Counted from the stretch's first letter, positions 1 to 6,936 are shown. The stretch is 10,145 nucleotides of DNA from Anaerolineaceae bacterium (GCA_030620065.1 JAUXFJ010000035.1:1-10145), one strand, 5' to 3'. Notes: generated from the letters alone by a model not told the origin. Translations and numbers: made by a program.

Positions 1-927
1 AAAAAGTTGGGGATGATCTTCACGGATGACTTCGTAAAGTTGGGGCTGGCGCTGTACAAAGTGAAATTCAGGAAATTCATCCATCAGGCGGATCACGTTA
101 TGGAAGGTGCGCTCCGCTTTACGGCGGGTTTGAGCTAATGTCCAGAGCCAGGCCACGTCGATGTGGGCGTGCCCGACGGCAGTGATATCTACATTGAGAG
201 GAGGTCCAGCGTGATCGATGCCCTCTTTCAAAATTTGATGGGCTGGTGGAATACTACCGTAAAAAGAATCCCCGATGGGGATGCGTAGATCGAGGATTTT
301 GAAGGCTTCATCCAGCGCGGTGTAAAGATGATGCCGGGCAGGGTTGTTTTCGTCAAGATGGTCGGCGATGCCCAGCGCGACGCGCGCCAGGGCAATGAAA
401 TCACGCGTTGGCTGGTCTATCTGGACAATGGCGCAGGGTTTCATCTGGAGCTTTTTAGTCTCGTCTCCAATCGTGGAGCCGCCAATGCCTGTCCAACCAT
501 GAAGGGCAAGAGTATGCATCTCTCCATCACGCCATTTTTCAGGCAGGATGATCTCTTGATGGTGTCGGTCTGCTGACGCGTAGGGCTCGCCATCGATATA
601 GGCCAATGCTTCGGGATGGGAGAAGTCACCGGAGATGCCAAGGGGTAAATATAAGGCGACAGGAGCGGTAGCAGTCCATTCACTCGGGACCTTAAAGCGT
701 GTACGTAAGGTAAAGTTGATGCGCGGGAGTCCCCAATATTCGTTGGGGAGAATAAGCTCCCAAGATCGGTCATCCACGTCCACATGAATTGGCGGGATAT
801 CTAAGGGACTATCCAATTCTTTATAGCGAAAGGCGGAAATAGGCTGGCGTTGGCGGTAGACGAGACCTTCCACCAACGATAGCCGCTGATGGATTTTTTG
901 CGATGTCCAGCGAATTTCGTGACGCAT
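1..927 (-). CDS. GH38 alpha-mannosidase, N-terminal 309 residues (3' end outside window)
   Basis: The frame is open from 927 to the window edge and encodes the start of a glycoside hydrolase family 38 enzyme, which removes alpha-mannosyl residues. Residues 1-245 look like the beta-rich N-terminal region found before the catalytic domain in bacterial and MAN2C1/Ams1-type mannosidases. The catalytic domain begins at VGHAHIDVAWLW (251-262). By family knowledge its second His (H255) and Asp (D257) are zinc ligands. This is followed by the typical RTFHNVIRLMDEFPEF and QRQPQLYE segment. The nucleophile Asp lies beyond the edge and cannot be checked. The ATG at 925-927 is the first possible start, because an in-frame TAA lies three codons upstream; its ribosome site is weak. 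No signal peptide is visible, so it is probably cytoplasmic. It starts 42 nt after the ATPase stop, so it is probably the last visible gene of the same operon. Specificity within GH38 is not determinable. Confidence 0.9.
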   Translation of the reverse strand, partial: MRHEIRWTSQKIHQRLSLVEGLVYRQRQPISAFRYKELDSPLDIPPIHVDVDDRSWELILPNEYWGLPRINFTLRTRFKVPSEWTATAPVALYLPLGISGDFSHPEALAYIDGEPYASADRHHQEIILPEKWRDGEMHTLALHGWTGIGGSTIGDETKKLQMKPCAIVQIDQPTRDFIALARVALGIADHLDENNPARHHLYTALDEAFKILDLRIPIGDSFYGSIPPAHQILKEGIDHAGPPLNVDITAVGHAHIDVAWLWTLAQTRRKAERTFHNVIRLMDEFPEFHFVQRQPQLYEVIREDHPQLF

Positions 928-969
928 AGTTTTGACTTAGATCCCAGTTGTTATGCCCGGGTCTTTGGT

Positions 970-2061
970 TTAATCACCGATAGCGAGTGTGCTCTCGGGA
1001 TCGAAGAAGCGCAGCGATTCTTGTTGGAAATCCAGATGAATGGTTTCGCCCATCTCCATTTTGGGTAGAGCGGGAGCGACTATTTTGATGATTTTCTCGC
1101 CCAGTCTAAAGGCGATGACCTGATGCGATCCCTGCGGTTCGACGACAAGCGCCGTTGTATCAAGAATGGATTTAGATTTTTTGACCAGTATGATATTTTC
1201 AGGGCGCACTCCCAGCGTAAGCTGATCTTTGTTGTAACCTTTAAGACGAGCTTCATTCTCAGGTAATAGCCGCAGGTCAAAATAGGAATTGACGAGATGG
1301 AGCCCTTTGCCATTTCTTTGTAGCTCAACATCAAAGAAGTTGGTCGGTGGTGTGCCGATAAAGTCGGCGACGAAAAGGTTGGCTCCTTTATCGTATACCT
1401 CTTCTGGCGTACCGGTTTGGGTAATTTTTCCATGACGCATGATGACGATTCGATCTGCAATGCTCATCGCTTCAGATTGGTCGTGGGTAACGAAGACAGT
1501 AGTTGCTTTTGCGCTATCGTGGATGGCTTTTAGCTCGGTACGCATAGAGACACGCAATTTCGCATCGAGGTTGGAGAGGGGTTCGTCCATGAGGAAGACT
1601 TTAGGTGAAACAGCGATAGCACGCGCGACAGCAACACGCTGCTGTTGCCCACCAGAGAGTTGGGCGGGAATACGCTCCAAAAGTTCTCCGATTTTGGTCA
1701 TGTCCGCTACTTCATGGACAATGCGGTCAATTTCACTTTTTTCCATACGCTTGAGTTTCAAAGCGTATGAGATGTTTTCATAAACAGTCATGTGCGGCCA
1801 AATGGCGTAGTTTTGGAAGACCATGCTGATATTACGTTTACGCGGGGGCAGGTCGGTCACATCCACGCCATCGATCAGAATATTGCCGTCCGTCACTTCT
1901 TCCAAACCAGCAACCATCCGCAAGGTAGTTGTTTTGCCGCAACCAGAGGGGCCTAATAAAACGAGGAATTCTTTATCGTGGACCTCAAGGCTAACATTGT
2001 CAGCAGCAATGACTTTTCTGCCAAATCGTTTGGTGACATTGATAATTTCAAGAGTTGCCAT
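970..2061 (-). CDS. MalK/UgpC-type sugar ABC transporter ATP-binding protein
   Basis: This is the cytoplasmic ATPase that powers a CUT1-family sugar importer (363 residues, normal for MalK/UgpC). With the chosen start, Walker A GPSGCGKT is at 37-44, the Q-loop glutamine at 83, the signature LSGGQ at 135-139, Walker B VFLMDE at 155-160, the D-loop NLD at 164-166 and the H-loop His at 193. From about residue 240 the C-terminal regulatory region follows with the usual GVRPENI segment of the MalK-type TOBE domain. The start is the ATG at 2059-2061, preceded by AAAGGA seven bases upstream and 11 nt after the permease stop. A GTG at 2094 would add 11 residues that overlap the permease and do not belong to the fold. 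It is the only ATPase in the window. It clearly goes with the permeases just upstream and may also serve the first module. Confidence 0.95.
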   Translation of the reverse strand: MATLEIINVTKRFGRKVIAADNVSLEVHDKEFLVLLGPSGCGKTTTLRMVAGLEEVTDGNILIDGVDVTDLPPRKRNISMVFQNYAIWPHMTVYENISYALKLKRMEKSEIDRIVHEVADMTKIGELLERIPAQLSGGQQQRVAVARAIAVSPKVFLMDEPLSNLDAKLRVSMRTELKAIHDSAKATTVFVTHDQSEAMSIADRIVIMRHGKITQTGTPEEVYDKGANLFVADFIGTPPTNFFDVELQRNGKGLHLVNSYFDLRLLPENEARLKGYNKDQLTLGVRPENIILVKKSKSILDTTALVVEPQGSHQVIAFRLGEKIIKIVAPALPKMEMGETIHLDFQQESLRFFDPESTLAIGD

Positions 2062-2072
2062 TGTTTTTTCCT

Positions 2073-3140
2073 TTATACGGTCACTCCGCCCCACATCTGG
2101 TTGATGTATCGGCGGAGAAAGAAAGTAAAGATGAGGGCAGGAAGCGCCATCGCTATTCCGCCAGCGGCGGCGAGGTTAACGTTTCCCTGTGCACCCAACA
2201 GAGTTTGATAGACGACAACGGAAAAAGTCGGCTTGAATTGCGTGAGGATGATAGCTGCAACAGTTTCATTCCACGCGCCGAGAAAGGTGTACATAGCGGA
2301 AGCGGCCAACCCTGGAAGCGCCAGCGGCAGCGTGACCCGCATGAAAGCCTGGAGTTTGCTCCCACCAAAAACCTGGGCGGCTTCTTCCAGCGATTTGGGA
2401 ATCCCCATGAAGATGCTGGCAGTAATCCAGATAGTCAGCCCAATCGCTCCAACAGAGTAGATCAGCGATAGTCCCAATGGTTCGTCGTAGAGATTGGCTT
2501 TAGCGAGGATAAAGACCATCGGTAAGGCAATCGCGACACCGGGGAACATGCGCACGAACAACACGCTGAACCTGAGAGCGTCTTTACCCTTGAAAATGTA
2601 GCGGGCGAAGGCGTATCCCGCCAAGCCGCCAATGGAGAGGGAGATCAGGATAGTGAGCGCGGCAATTTCGATGCTACGGATGAGGGCGGGGACGGCGTCA
2701 CGGGTCACTTTGAAGAAGGTGTCATAGTTGTAGAGCAAACTTCTGGGTTTGGTGAAGAAGATGCTCTCCTGACCAGAGTTTTCAAGACGTGCGATCTCGG
2801 CTCGAATCTCTTCCTGCGTGATTTTTGTTCCCAATCGCGCCTTGATATATACTTCCATTTTCTCTACTTCATTGGTGTCGAGAACGGTTTGGTATTCCTT
2901 GTCAGTCCGATCCCAGACACTTAGTATATAGCCATTCTCCCCATAGGTAAGTTCAAAGTCTGTTTTCAGCGCTGGAACAAGCGGAAGGGGATAGCGATAG
3001 GCTTCGCGCGTAGACAAAAATGACAGGGAAACGATGAAATAGACCGGCAGCAACATCCCAGCAATCAGGGTGGTCAGGAAAAGATAGAAAACAGTATCCT
3101 TAGCCGCTTTGATGATTTTTTTATTTACCTTGCGGTTCAT
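2073..3140 (-). CDS. CUT1 sugar ABC transporter permease, MalG-type, with enlarged periplasmic loop
   Basis: This inner-membrane permease (355 residues) has TM1 at about 17-40, further membrane segments from about 150 to 342, and the cytoplasmic EAA loop at about 252-276 (LEEAAQVFGG then RVTLPLALPG), which docks on the ATPase. GAWNET at 288-293 is typical of MalG-type subunits. The region between TM1 and TM2 (about 45-145) is roughly 60 residues longer than in the 299-residue MalG-type protein of the other module, and is charged and partly helical. The ATG overlaps the TGA of the preceding permease (ATGA), with GAGGAG five bases upstream, so translation is probably coupled. The EAA loop carries FGG where DGA is usual, as does its partner permease. 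Substrate is not readable from sequence. Confidence 0.93.
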   Translation of the reverse strand: MNRKVNKKIIKAAKDTVFYLFLTTLIAGMLLPVYFIVSLSFLSTREAYRYPLPLVPALKTDFELTYGENGYILSVWDRTDKEYQTVLDTNEVEKMEVYIKARLGTKITQEEIRAEIARLENSGQESIFFTKPRSLLYNYDTFFKVTRDAVPALIRSIEIAALTILISLSIGGLAGYAFARYIFKGKDALRFSVLFVRMFPGVAIALPMVFILAKANLYDEPLGLSLIYSVGAIGLTIWITASIFMGIPKSLEEAAQVFGGSKLQAFMRVTLPLALPGLAASAMYTFLGAWNETVAAIILTQFKPTFSVVVYQTLLGAQGNVNLAAAGGIAMALPALIFTFFLRRYINQMWGGVTV

Positions 3141-4048
3141 GCGGTCTCCTCTTTTTTGAAAGCTCCTGATACACGCAAATACACCAACGCAGTGAGAGAC
3201 ACAATCGTAGAAACGACAATGGTGTAACCGGCGGCCATTTGATAGCTAATATTCAGCCCCGGCACTTCTTCATGGTAGTAAACGATGCGCTCTACAAGAA
3301 CAGGTATCCGTCCAAATCCTAGCAATAGTACAATGATCAACCAGATTTGAATTGCAGAGATCAGCCGCAGAATAACCGCTGTCTGGATCGTTGGTCGCAG
3401 CATAGGCATGGTGATCTTGCGTAAAACAGTCATAAAGTTTCCGCCAAAAACATACCCCGCTTCTTTGGCTGCCTTGGGGAGGTTTTGCAGTCCTGCCAGG
3501 AGGATGATCATCATCGAGGGGATCACCTGCCAGGCATCAATAATGATGACGAGCGCGAGAAGTTTGGTCGGGTTCGGCTCTATCCCACCCAGCCAATAGA
3601 TTTTTTCTCCTTCGGCGAGGACACCCAGATAGTATAGCAGACTGTTGATCCAGCCATGAGCAGTGAGACCGGTGATCCACATCGCCCCGGTCGCTACGGC
3701 AGGGAGCGCCATCGGGATGAGCGTCAGAAAGAGAAAAATGCCTGAGCCAAAGAACTTGCGATTGATAAGCAGCGCAAGAAAGAGGGCTCCAATAAACTCA
3801 ATGGTGACGGAAAAGAGAACAATTATTGCTGTATTGTTTAACGCAGGCCAGAAATTTTCATCGCTAAATACCATTACGAAGTTTTGAAGCGTGAAAACCC
3901 CGCTTGCATCGGTGAAACTCCCAATAATCACGGCGATAACAGGCCGCACCCAAAAAATCGCGTAGTAAATCACAACAGGGAGGATAAGGAGATATGGGGT
4001 GGCTTGTCCCCACATTTTTCGGAGAGATTTTGATCTTGTGGCAACCAT
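3137..4048 (-). CDS. CUT1 sugar ABC transporter permease, MalF-type
   Basis: A 303-residue inner-membrane permease with about six hydrophobic segments (near 18-43, 72-95, 104-127, 162-185, 222-244 and 270-292). Its EAA loop at 192-219 reads KAAKEAGYVFGG followed by KITMPMLRP, matching the family pattern apart from FGG in place of the common DGA. It would form the membrane channel as a heterodimer with the MalG-type protein encoded immediately downstream, whose start codon overlaps this gene's stop. The ATG at 4046-4048 has AAAGGGG six bases upstream. It follows the binding-protein gene after a 104-nt gap that contains a terminator-like hairpin, so it is probably made in smaller amounts than the binding protein. 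Confidence 0.93.
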   Translation of the reverse strand: MVATRSKSLRKMWGQATPYLLILPVVIYYAIFWVRPVIAVIIGSFTDASGVFTLQNFVMVFSDENFWPALNNTAIIVLFSVTIEFIGALFLALLINRKFFGSGIFLFLTLIPMALPAVATGAMWITGLTAHGWINSLLYYLGVLAEGEKIYWLGGIEPNPTKLLALVIIIDAWQVIPSMMIILLAGLQNLPKAAKEAGYVFGGNFMTVLRKITMPMLRPTIQTAVILRLISAIQIWLIIVLLLGFGRIPVLVERIVYYHEEVPGLNISYQMAAGYTIVVSTIVSLTALVYLRVSGAFKKEETA

Positions 4049-4073
4049 ATGAAACCCCTTTCAGATGAAGGAC

Positions 4074-4114
4074 AGAAGAAAAGCCGAGAGGTGGATCGTA
4101 CTCCCCTCTCGGCT
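4074..4114 (-). terminator. terminator-like hairpin between binding protein and permease
   Basis: Arms of 10 bp (AGCCGAGAGG at 4082-4091 and CCTCTCGGCT at 4105-4114) enclose a 13-nt loop. In the minus-strand transcript the second arm runs directly into a U-rich run (TTTTCTTCT, 4082-4074). That is the form of an intrinsic terminator, here inside an operon, 38 nt after the binding-protein stop and 25 nt before the permease start. It probably terminates only part of the transcripts, or stabilises the upstream message, giving more binding protein than permease. Partial read-through is inferred because no other promoter for the permeases is visible. Confidence 0.7.
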
Positions 4115-4152
4115 CTGTTGTTCGTACTACTTACTAAATGCCTATCAGATGA

Positions 4153-5406
4153 CTATTTGAGCAAGGCATCAATACAGGCTTGGGCTTCATCAAGACGCGC
4201 TTGCGTTATGTCAGCGCCTGTCAGAATAGTGTCTGCAAAAACATCATCGAAGCAGGCTTTTACAGCGCCCCAGTCCTGATAGTTGCCAGCAGGAACACCG
4301 GAGACGACGCCATTTTCAAGCACGAGAACGGCTTTGTTGATGACCTCATCAATGGCCTCATCACCCAAAAAGTCCATCGCTTCTTTCACGGGCGGGATAA
4401 ATCCACCGGTGCCTTTGGCGAGTTTCACCTGGATGTCAGGGCGGGTCAGGTATTCAAGGAATTTGACAGCCAAATCATAATTGGCAGAACCCTTCATAAT
4501 GGCATAACCGCTCACACCTGCAATGGAGCCGGTACCAACTGGGCCAGTGGGGGCTGGAGCCAACGTGAATTGAGTCTCGTTAGAGGCATATACCTGTCCG
4601 GCACGGGCGTTATGGAATACAGTCAGCCAGGATTCTTCGCGCATCATCGGATCAACACAGCTATCAATGTTCAGGACGGTCGGCACAAAACCTTCTGCCT
4701 TGCCGATGGATTCCCAAACTCGCCAAGCATCCAAAGCACCAGCCGAGTTTGCATCCGGGAAGCCAGCTCCATAGGATAAGGCTGTACCGCCGAACATATA
4801 GACCCAGGATTTGGCGGGGATGCCGGTGATACAAACCTTGCCTTCGCCTTCACCTTCAGCGACAGCTACGGCCCAAGCAGCATACTGTTCCCAGGTAATG
4901 GTGTCAAGATCAACGCCATCGGGAAGATAGGGCAATGCCTTATTGTTAGCGAGCAACAGATAAACATCTGCGCCAACAGGCAGGAAGTATTGTTTGCCAT
5001 CTTTGTTCGTATTCTCGACAAAAGCCTCGCTAAAGGTGCGATCTTTCCAACCCGCAACAATATCAGTCAAATCCTCGATCCAGCCATTCTCAATCCACTC
5101 AGCCATACGGCTATTGTGGGCAACAACGATGTCGGTGGTGACGTGATCGGTGTTTTGCTGCACATCGGCGCGATCAAGAAGAGTCTGGTCATCAATGATC
5201 TGGAAGTTGATAACGACATTATTTTCCACTTCAAATGGCTTGGCGATCTCATTGATGAAGAATTCTTGCTCCGCCGGAGGGCTAAAGAGGCGAGATGAGA
5301 AGACTAACGTAGTAGGAGCTTCCTCAACTACCTCTTGCTGGCAGGCTGCCAAAAGCATACTGGCAACTACCAGAACAACAAATAAAACAGTGAACTTCTT
5401 TTTCAT
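4153..5406 (-). CDS. Extracellular solute-binding lipoprotein of sugar ABC transporter (module 2)
   Basis: A 417-residue CUT1-type binding protein. The N-terminus has lysines, a hydrophobic stretch and the lipobox LAAC with the lipidated Cys at 22, so it is exported and membrane-anchored. The rest has the layout of a family 1 extracellular solute-binding protein: an early strand TTLVFSSRLF, an IVVAHNSRMAEWIENGWIEDLTDI segment, a WEQYAAWAVAV helix, and the late VKFLEYLTRPDIQVKLAKGTGGFIPPVKEA block typical of sugar-binding members. Cysteines at 192, 250, 385 and 411 could form two disulphides (inference). The ATG at 5404-5406 has AAAGG about ten bases upstream. It heads module 2, followed by a hairpin and two permeases. 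It shows little obvious similarity to the binding protein of module 1. The ligand is unknown; the alpha-mannosidase downstream suggests a mannoside. Confidence 0.93.
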   Translation of the reverse strand: MKKKFTVLFVVLVVASMLLAACQQEVVEEAPTTLVFSSRLFSPPAEQEFFINEIAKPFEVENNVVINFQIIDDQTLLDRADVQQNTDHVTTDIVVAHNSRMAEWIENGWIEDLTDIVAGWKDRTFSEAFVENTNKDGKQYFLPVGADVYLLLANNKALPYLPDGVDLDTITWEQYAAWAVAVAEGEGEGKVCITGIPAKSWVYMFGGTALSYGAGFPDANSAGALDAWRVWESIGKAEGFVPTVLNIDSCVDPMMREESWLTVFHNARAGQVYASNETQFTLAPAPTGPVGTGSIAGVSGYAIMKGSANYDLAVKFLEYLTRPDIQVKLAKGTGGFIPPVKEAMDFLGDEAIDEVINKAVLVLENGVVSGVPAGNYQDWGAVKACFDDVFADTILTGADITQARLDEAQACIDALLK

Positions 5407-5445
5407 GATTCTCTATCCTTTCAAATTTGAACTTGTCTAATGAAA

Positions 5446-5455
5446 AAAACGTTTT
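5446..5455. promoter_or_regulatory. core LacI-type operator before binding-protein gene
   Basis: AAAACGTTTT, a perfect 10-bp palindrome identical to the centre of the operator at 5918-5935, lies 40 bp upstream of the binding-protein ATG. The outer CCC/GGG bases of the promoter operator are not conserved here. No convincing promoter hexamers were found around it. It may act as an auxiliary site for looping or as a road-block inside the transcribed region (inference). Confidence 0.5.
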
Positions 5456-5492
5456 ACATAGTGATAAATCTGATCAGTATCGGCGCTAGGGC

Positions 5493-5502
5493 ATCACCTC
5501 CT
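5493..5502 (-). promoter_or_regulatory. orphan full-strength Shine-Dalgarno sequence
   Basis: The minus strand reads AGGAGGTGAT, ten bases fully complementary to the usual 16S rRNA 3' end, starting 2 nt after the stop of the shortened lacI gene. The only nearby start (GTG ATG CCC TAG) gives a two- or three-codon frame, so no gene uses it. An equally strong site follows the other lacI gene at 9461-9470. Confidence 0.45.
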
Positions 5503-5504
5503 GT

Positions 5505-5846
5505 TTATGTTGTCAGCAACCCGCTGGATTGCCGCACAATTAATTCCGGTTCAAGAAGAATCTGTTTTCTCTCTAATCCTTCTCCTCGAATCAGATGAAT
5601 CAGCATTTCACACACCATCCCGCCAATCTGATAAAGGGGTTGGTGTAATGTTATCAGTGAAGGATAGGAATGTTCAGCCATCGGAATATTGTCGAAACCA
5701 GTGATGGAAATATCTTTTCCCACAACAAGGCCGCGATCTTGAGCCGCACTCATAGCACCAAGCGCCATCAAATCATGCAAGGCGCGCGAAACGGTCGTTA
5801 TTGAACGCCCCATTTTTTCTGCAATATCTTTAAGAGTAATTGACAA
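5505..5846 (-). CDS. LacI-family regulator remnant with internal in-frame deletion (113 aa)
   Basis: Residues 1-25 (SITLKDIAEKMGRSITTVSRALHD after the start) are the first two helices of a LacI-type helix-turn-helix. At residue 25 the sequence jumps straight to DLMALGAMSAAQDRGLVVG, normally found about 220 residues into a protein of about 340, and continues to a normal end (GFDNIPMAEH, RQSSG). Roughly 200 codons are therefore missing, including helix 3, the hinge helix and most of the effector domain. The frame is intact. The start is TTG at 5844-5846, with AAGGA ten bases upstream and an in-frame TAA three codons before. The retained C-terminal part matches the regulator at 9468-10145 at 60 of 85 positions by hand alignment. 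Specific operator binding is doubtful. It is probably a decaying gene, though a small translated product is possible, and an assembly error cannot be excluded. Confidence 0.85.
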   Translation of the reverse strand: MSITLKDIAEKMGRSITTVSRALHDLMALGAMSAAQDRGLVVGKDISITGFDNIPMAEHSYPSLITLHQPLYQIGGMVCEMLIHLIRGEGLERKQILLEPELIVRQSSGLLTT

Positions 5847-5886
5847 TGAGAGTTATTCCTTGACTAGCGAACCTTGTGTGCTAGAA

Positions 5887-5904
5887 GCCCAAAATACTTC
5901 GGGA
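5887..5904. promoter_or_regulatory. imperfect second LacI-type operator
   Basis: On the minus strand these 18 bp read TCCCGAAGTATTTTGGGC and match 13 of 18 positions of the perfect palindrome at 5918-5935, with one half-site (TTTTGGG) fully kept. The centres are 31 bp apart, close to three helical turns, so two repressor dimers would lie on the same DNA face. It lies just downstream of the expected transcription start. Confidence 0.45.
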
Positions 5905-5911
5905 CATTTTT

Positions 5912-5940
5912 ATTATATCCCAAAACGTTTTGGGAGTCAA
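5912..5940 (-). promoter_or_regulatory. near-consensus sigma70 promoter
   Basis: On the minus strand, TTGACT (5940-5935) is followed by a 17-bp spacer and TATAAT (5917-5912), matching 11 of 12 consensus bases at optimal spacing. Transcription should begin near 5905, about 60 bp before the TTG of the shortened lacI gene. It probably drives that gene and the whole of module 2. The spacer is occupied entirely by an operator palindrome, so repression by steric exclusion of RNA polymerase is expected. Confidence 0.85.
5918..5935. promoter_or_regulatory. perfect LacI-family operator palindrome
   Basis: TCCCAAAACGTTTTGGGA is a perfect 18-bp palindrome centred on CG, the usual centre of LacI/GalR/CcpA-type operators. 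It fills the spacer between the -10 and -35 hexamers and overlaps the first base of the -35. The likely ligand is a LacI-family regulator: originally the product of the adjacent gene, now perhaps the full-length paralogue encoded at 9468-10145 and beyond (inference). Confidence 0.8.
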
Positions 5941-6034
5941 TGAGACCCACTTAGGGCCAAATACAGCTGTCTATAATTTGCCAATAAACTGCCTGCCCCT
6001 TAATTATTTACTACCGTTTGGACCTGTCCGTTGG

Positions 6035-6934
6035 TTATCCTTTTACACCTCCAGCGGTTAATCCTTCTGTCAGGTAACGTTCCAATGCCAGGAAAAGTAA
6101 GACAATCGGTATAGTCATGATAGTAGATGCAGCCATAACTACATGTGGCCGCGGGGTGGGATCATTGAAGATTGTGTTGATCTTGATCGGCATGGTGAAC
6201 ATCGTGTGGTCGTTCAAAAATACTAATGCATATAGAAATTCATTCCAGGCGATCATGAAAGTGTATATACTGACAGACACCAGAGCAGGGATAGACAGTG
6301 GTATGGTAACTCGCCAGATGACCTCCAGGCGACTGCATCCATCTATCATTGCTGCTTGCTCAATTTCATCAGGAATTGTGCGAAAGTAGTTGGTCAACAT
6401 ATAGAGCGCGACCGGTATTGTTTGAGCCAGATAGGTGAATACCAATACGCCCAGGTTGTCCTGAACATCAAACCCAAGCCGGTCACCGATTTGCGCTAAC
6501 ATGGCAAAAAGTGGAATGATGAGTAATACCCCAGGGAAAAGATAGACCAACAATATGCCGTTGAGGAGAGCATTTTTCCCCTTGAATCGTAAGCGAGCGA
6601 TAGCATAGGAGCCAAAGATGGCTAAAATTACCGCAATAATCGAAGTGGGAATAGAAATTTTCAGGGTGTTAATGATATTATATGCAAATTTCTGGTAGCT
6701 GGGATTATCAGGATTGAACAATTCGTCGTACGCGTCCAGACGAATTGCACTGGGGATGTAAACAGGTTCTCGTCCGCCAATTTCAGCCTTGGTTTTAAAG
6801 GATGAGCTTACCATCCAGTAAAATGGAAACAGGATACTGGTCAGAAAAAAGATCAGTATGGCAGCAAAGATGAAGCGGGGCCATGTGATCCAGCCTGCCA
6901 GGTGCCCGATAAAGTTTTTTCGTTCGGTGCTCAT
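6035..6934 (-). CDS. CUT1 sugar ABC transporter permease, MalG-type (module 1)
   Basis: A 299-residue inner-membrane permease of ordinary length for this class. TM1 lies at about 20-43 and is followed by a periplasmic loop with the usual PVYIPSAI and NPDNPSYQKF elements. Membrane segments then run from about 90 to 285. The EAA loop at 192-214 (EQAAMIDGC, then RVTIPLSIPAL) and AWNEFLYAL at about 229-237 are typical MalG-type features, as is the C-terminal LTEGLTAGGVKG. The ATG lies 2 nt after the stop of the preceding permease, whose end contains the ribosome site GAGGA, so the two are translationally coupled. No clear terminator follows the stop; 188 bp later comes the remnant lacI gene, so read-through into module 2 is possible. 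Confidence 0.94.
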   Translation of the reverse strand: MSTERKNFIGHLAGWITWPRFIFAAILIFFLTSILFPFYWMVSSSFKTKAEIGGREPVYIPSAIRLDAYDELFNPDNPSYQKFAYNIINTLKISIPTSIIAVILAIFGSYAIARLRFKGKNALLNGILLVYLFPGVLLIIPLFAMLAQIGDRLGFDVQDNLGVLVFTYLAQTIPVALYMLTNYFRTIPDEIEQAAMIDGCSRLEVIWRVTIPLSIPALVSVSIYTFMIAWNEFLYALVFLNDHTMFTMPIKINTIFNDPTPRPHVVMAASTIMTIPIVLLFLALERYLTEGLTAGGVKG

Positions 6935-6936
6935 AT

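Noticed and set aside
328..576. 82-codon plus-strand frame
   Set aside because: Antisense shadow of the alpha-mannosidase gene, with no ribosome site or domain likeness.
441..785. 114-codon minus-strand frame starting MWTWMTDLGS
   Set aside because: It lies inside the GH38 gene in another frame and has no family resemblance, while the GH38 frame is continuous and recognisable.
928..969. Regulatory site between ATPase and alpha-mannosidase genes
   Set aside because: The 42-nt gap shows only a short CCCGGG palindrome and no promoter or terminator pattern.
2062..2094. Upstream GTG start for the ATPase gene adding 11 residues
   Set aside because: It overlaps the permease end and adds residues not seen before the MATLEIINVTKRFG start; the ATG at 2061 has a good ribosome site.
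4180..4779. 199-codon plus-strand frame
   Set aside because: Antisense to the binding-protein gene, whose lipobox and family motifs are clear; the translation looks unlike a folded protein.
5456..5504. Separate promoter for the module 2 binding-protein gene
   Set aside because: The best -10-like match (TATGTA on the minus strand) has only three consensus bases and no -35 at proper distance.
5936..6034. Possible terminator after module 1
   Set aside because: Only a 4-bp GGAC/GTCC stem and a loose CCC/GGG pairing were found, with no U-run; too weak to call.
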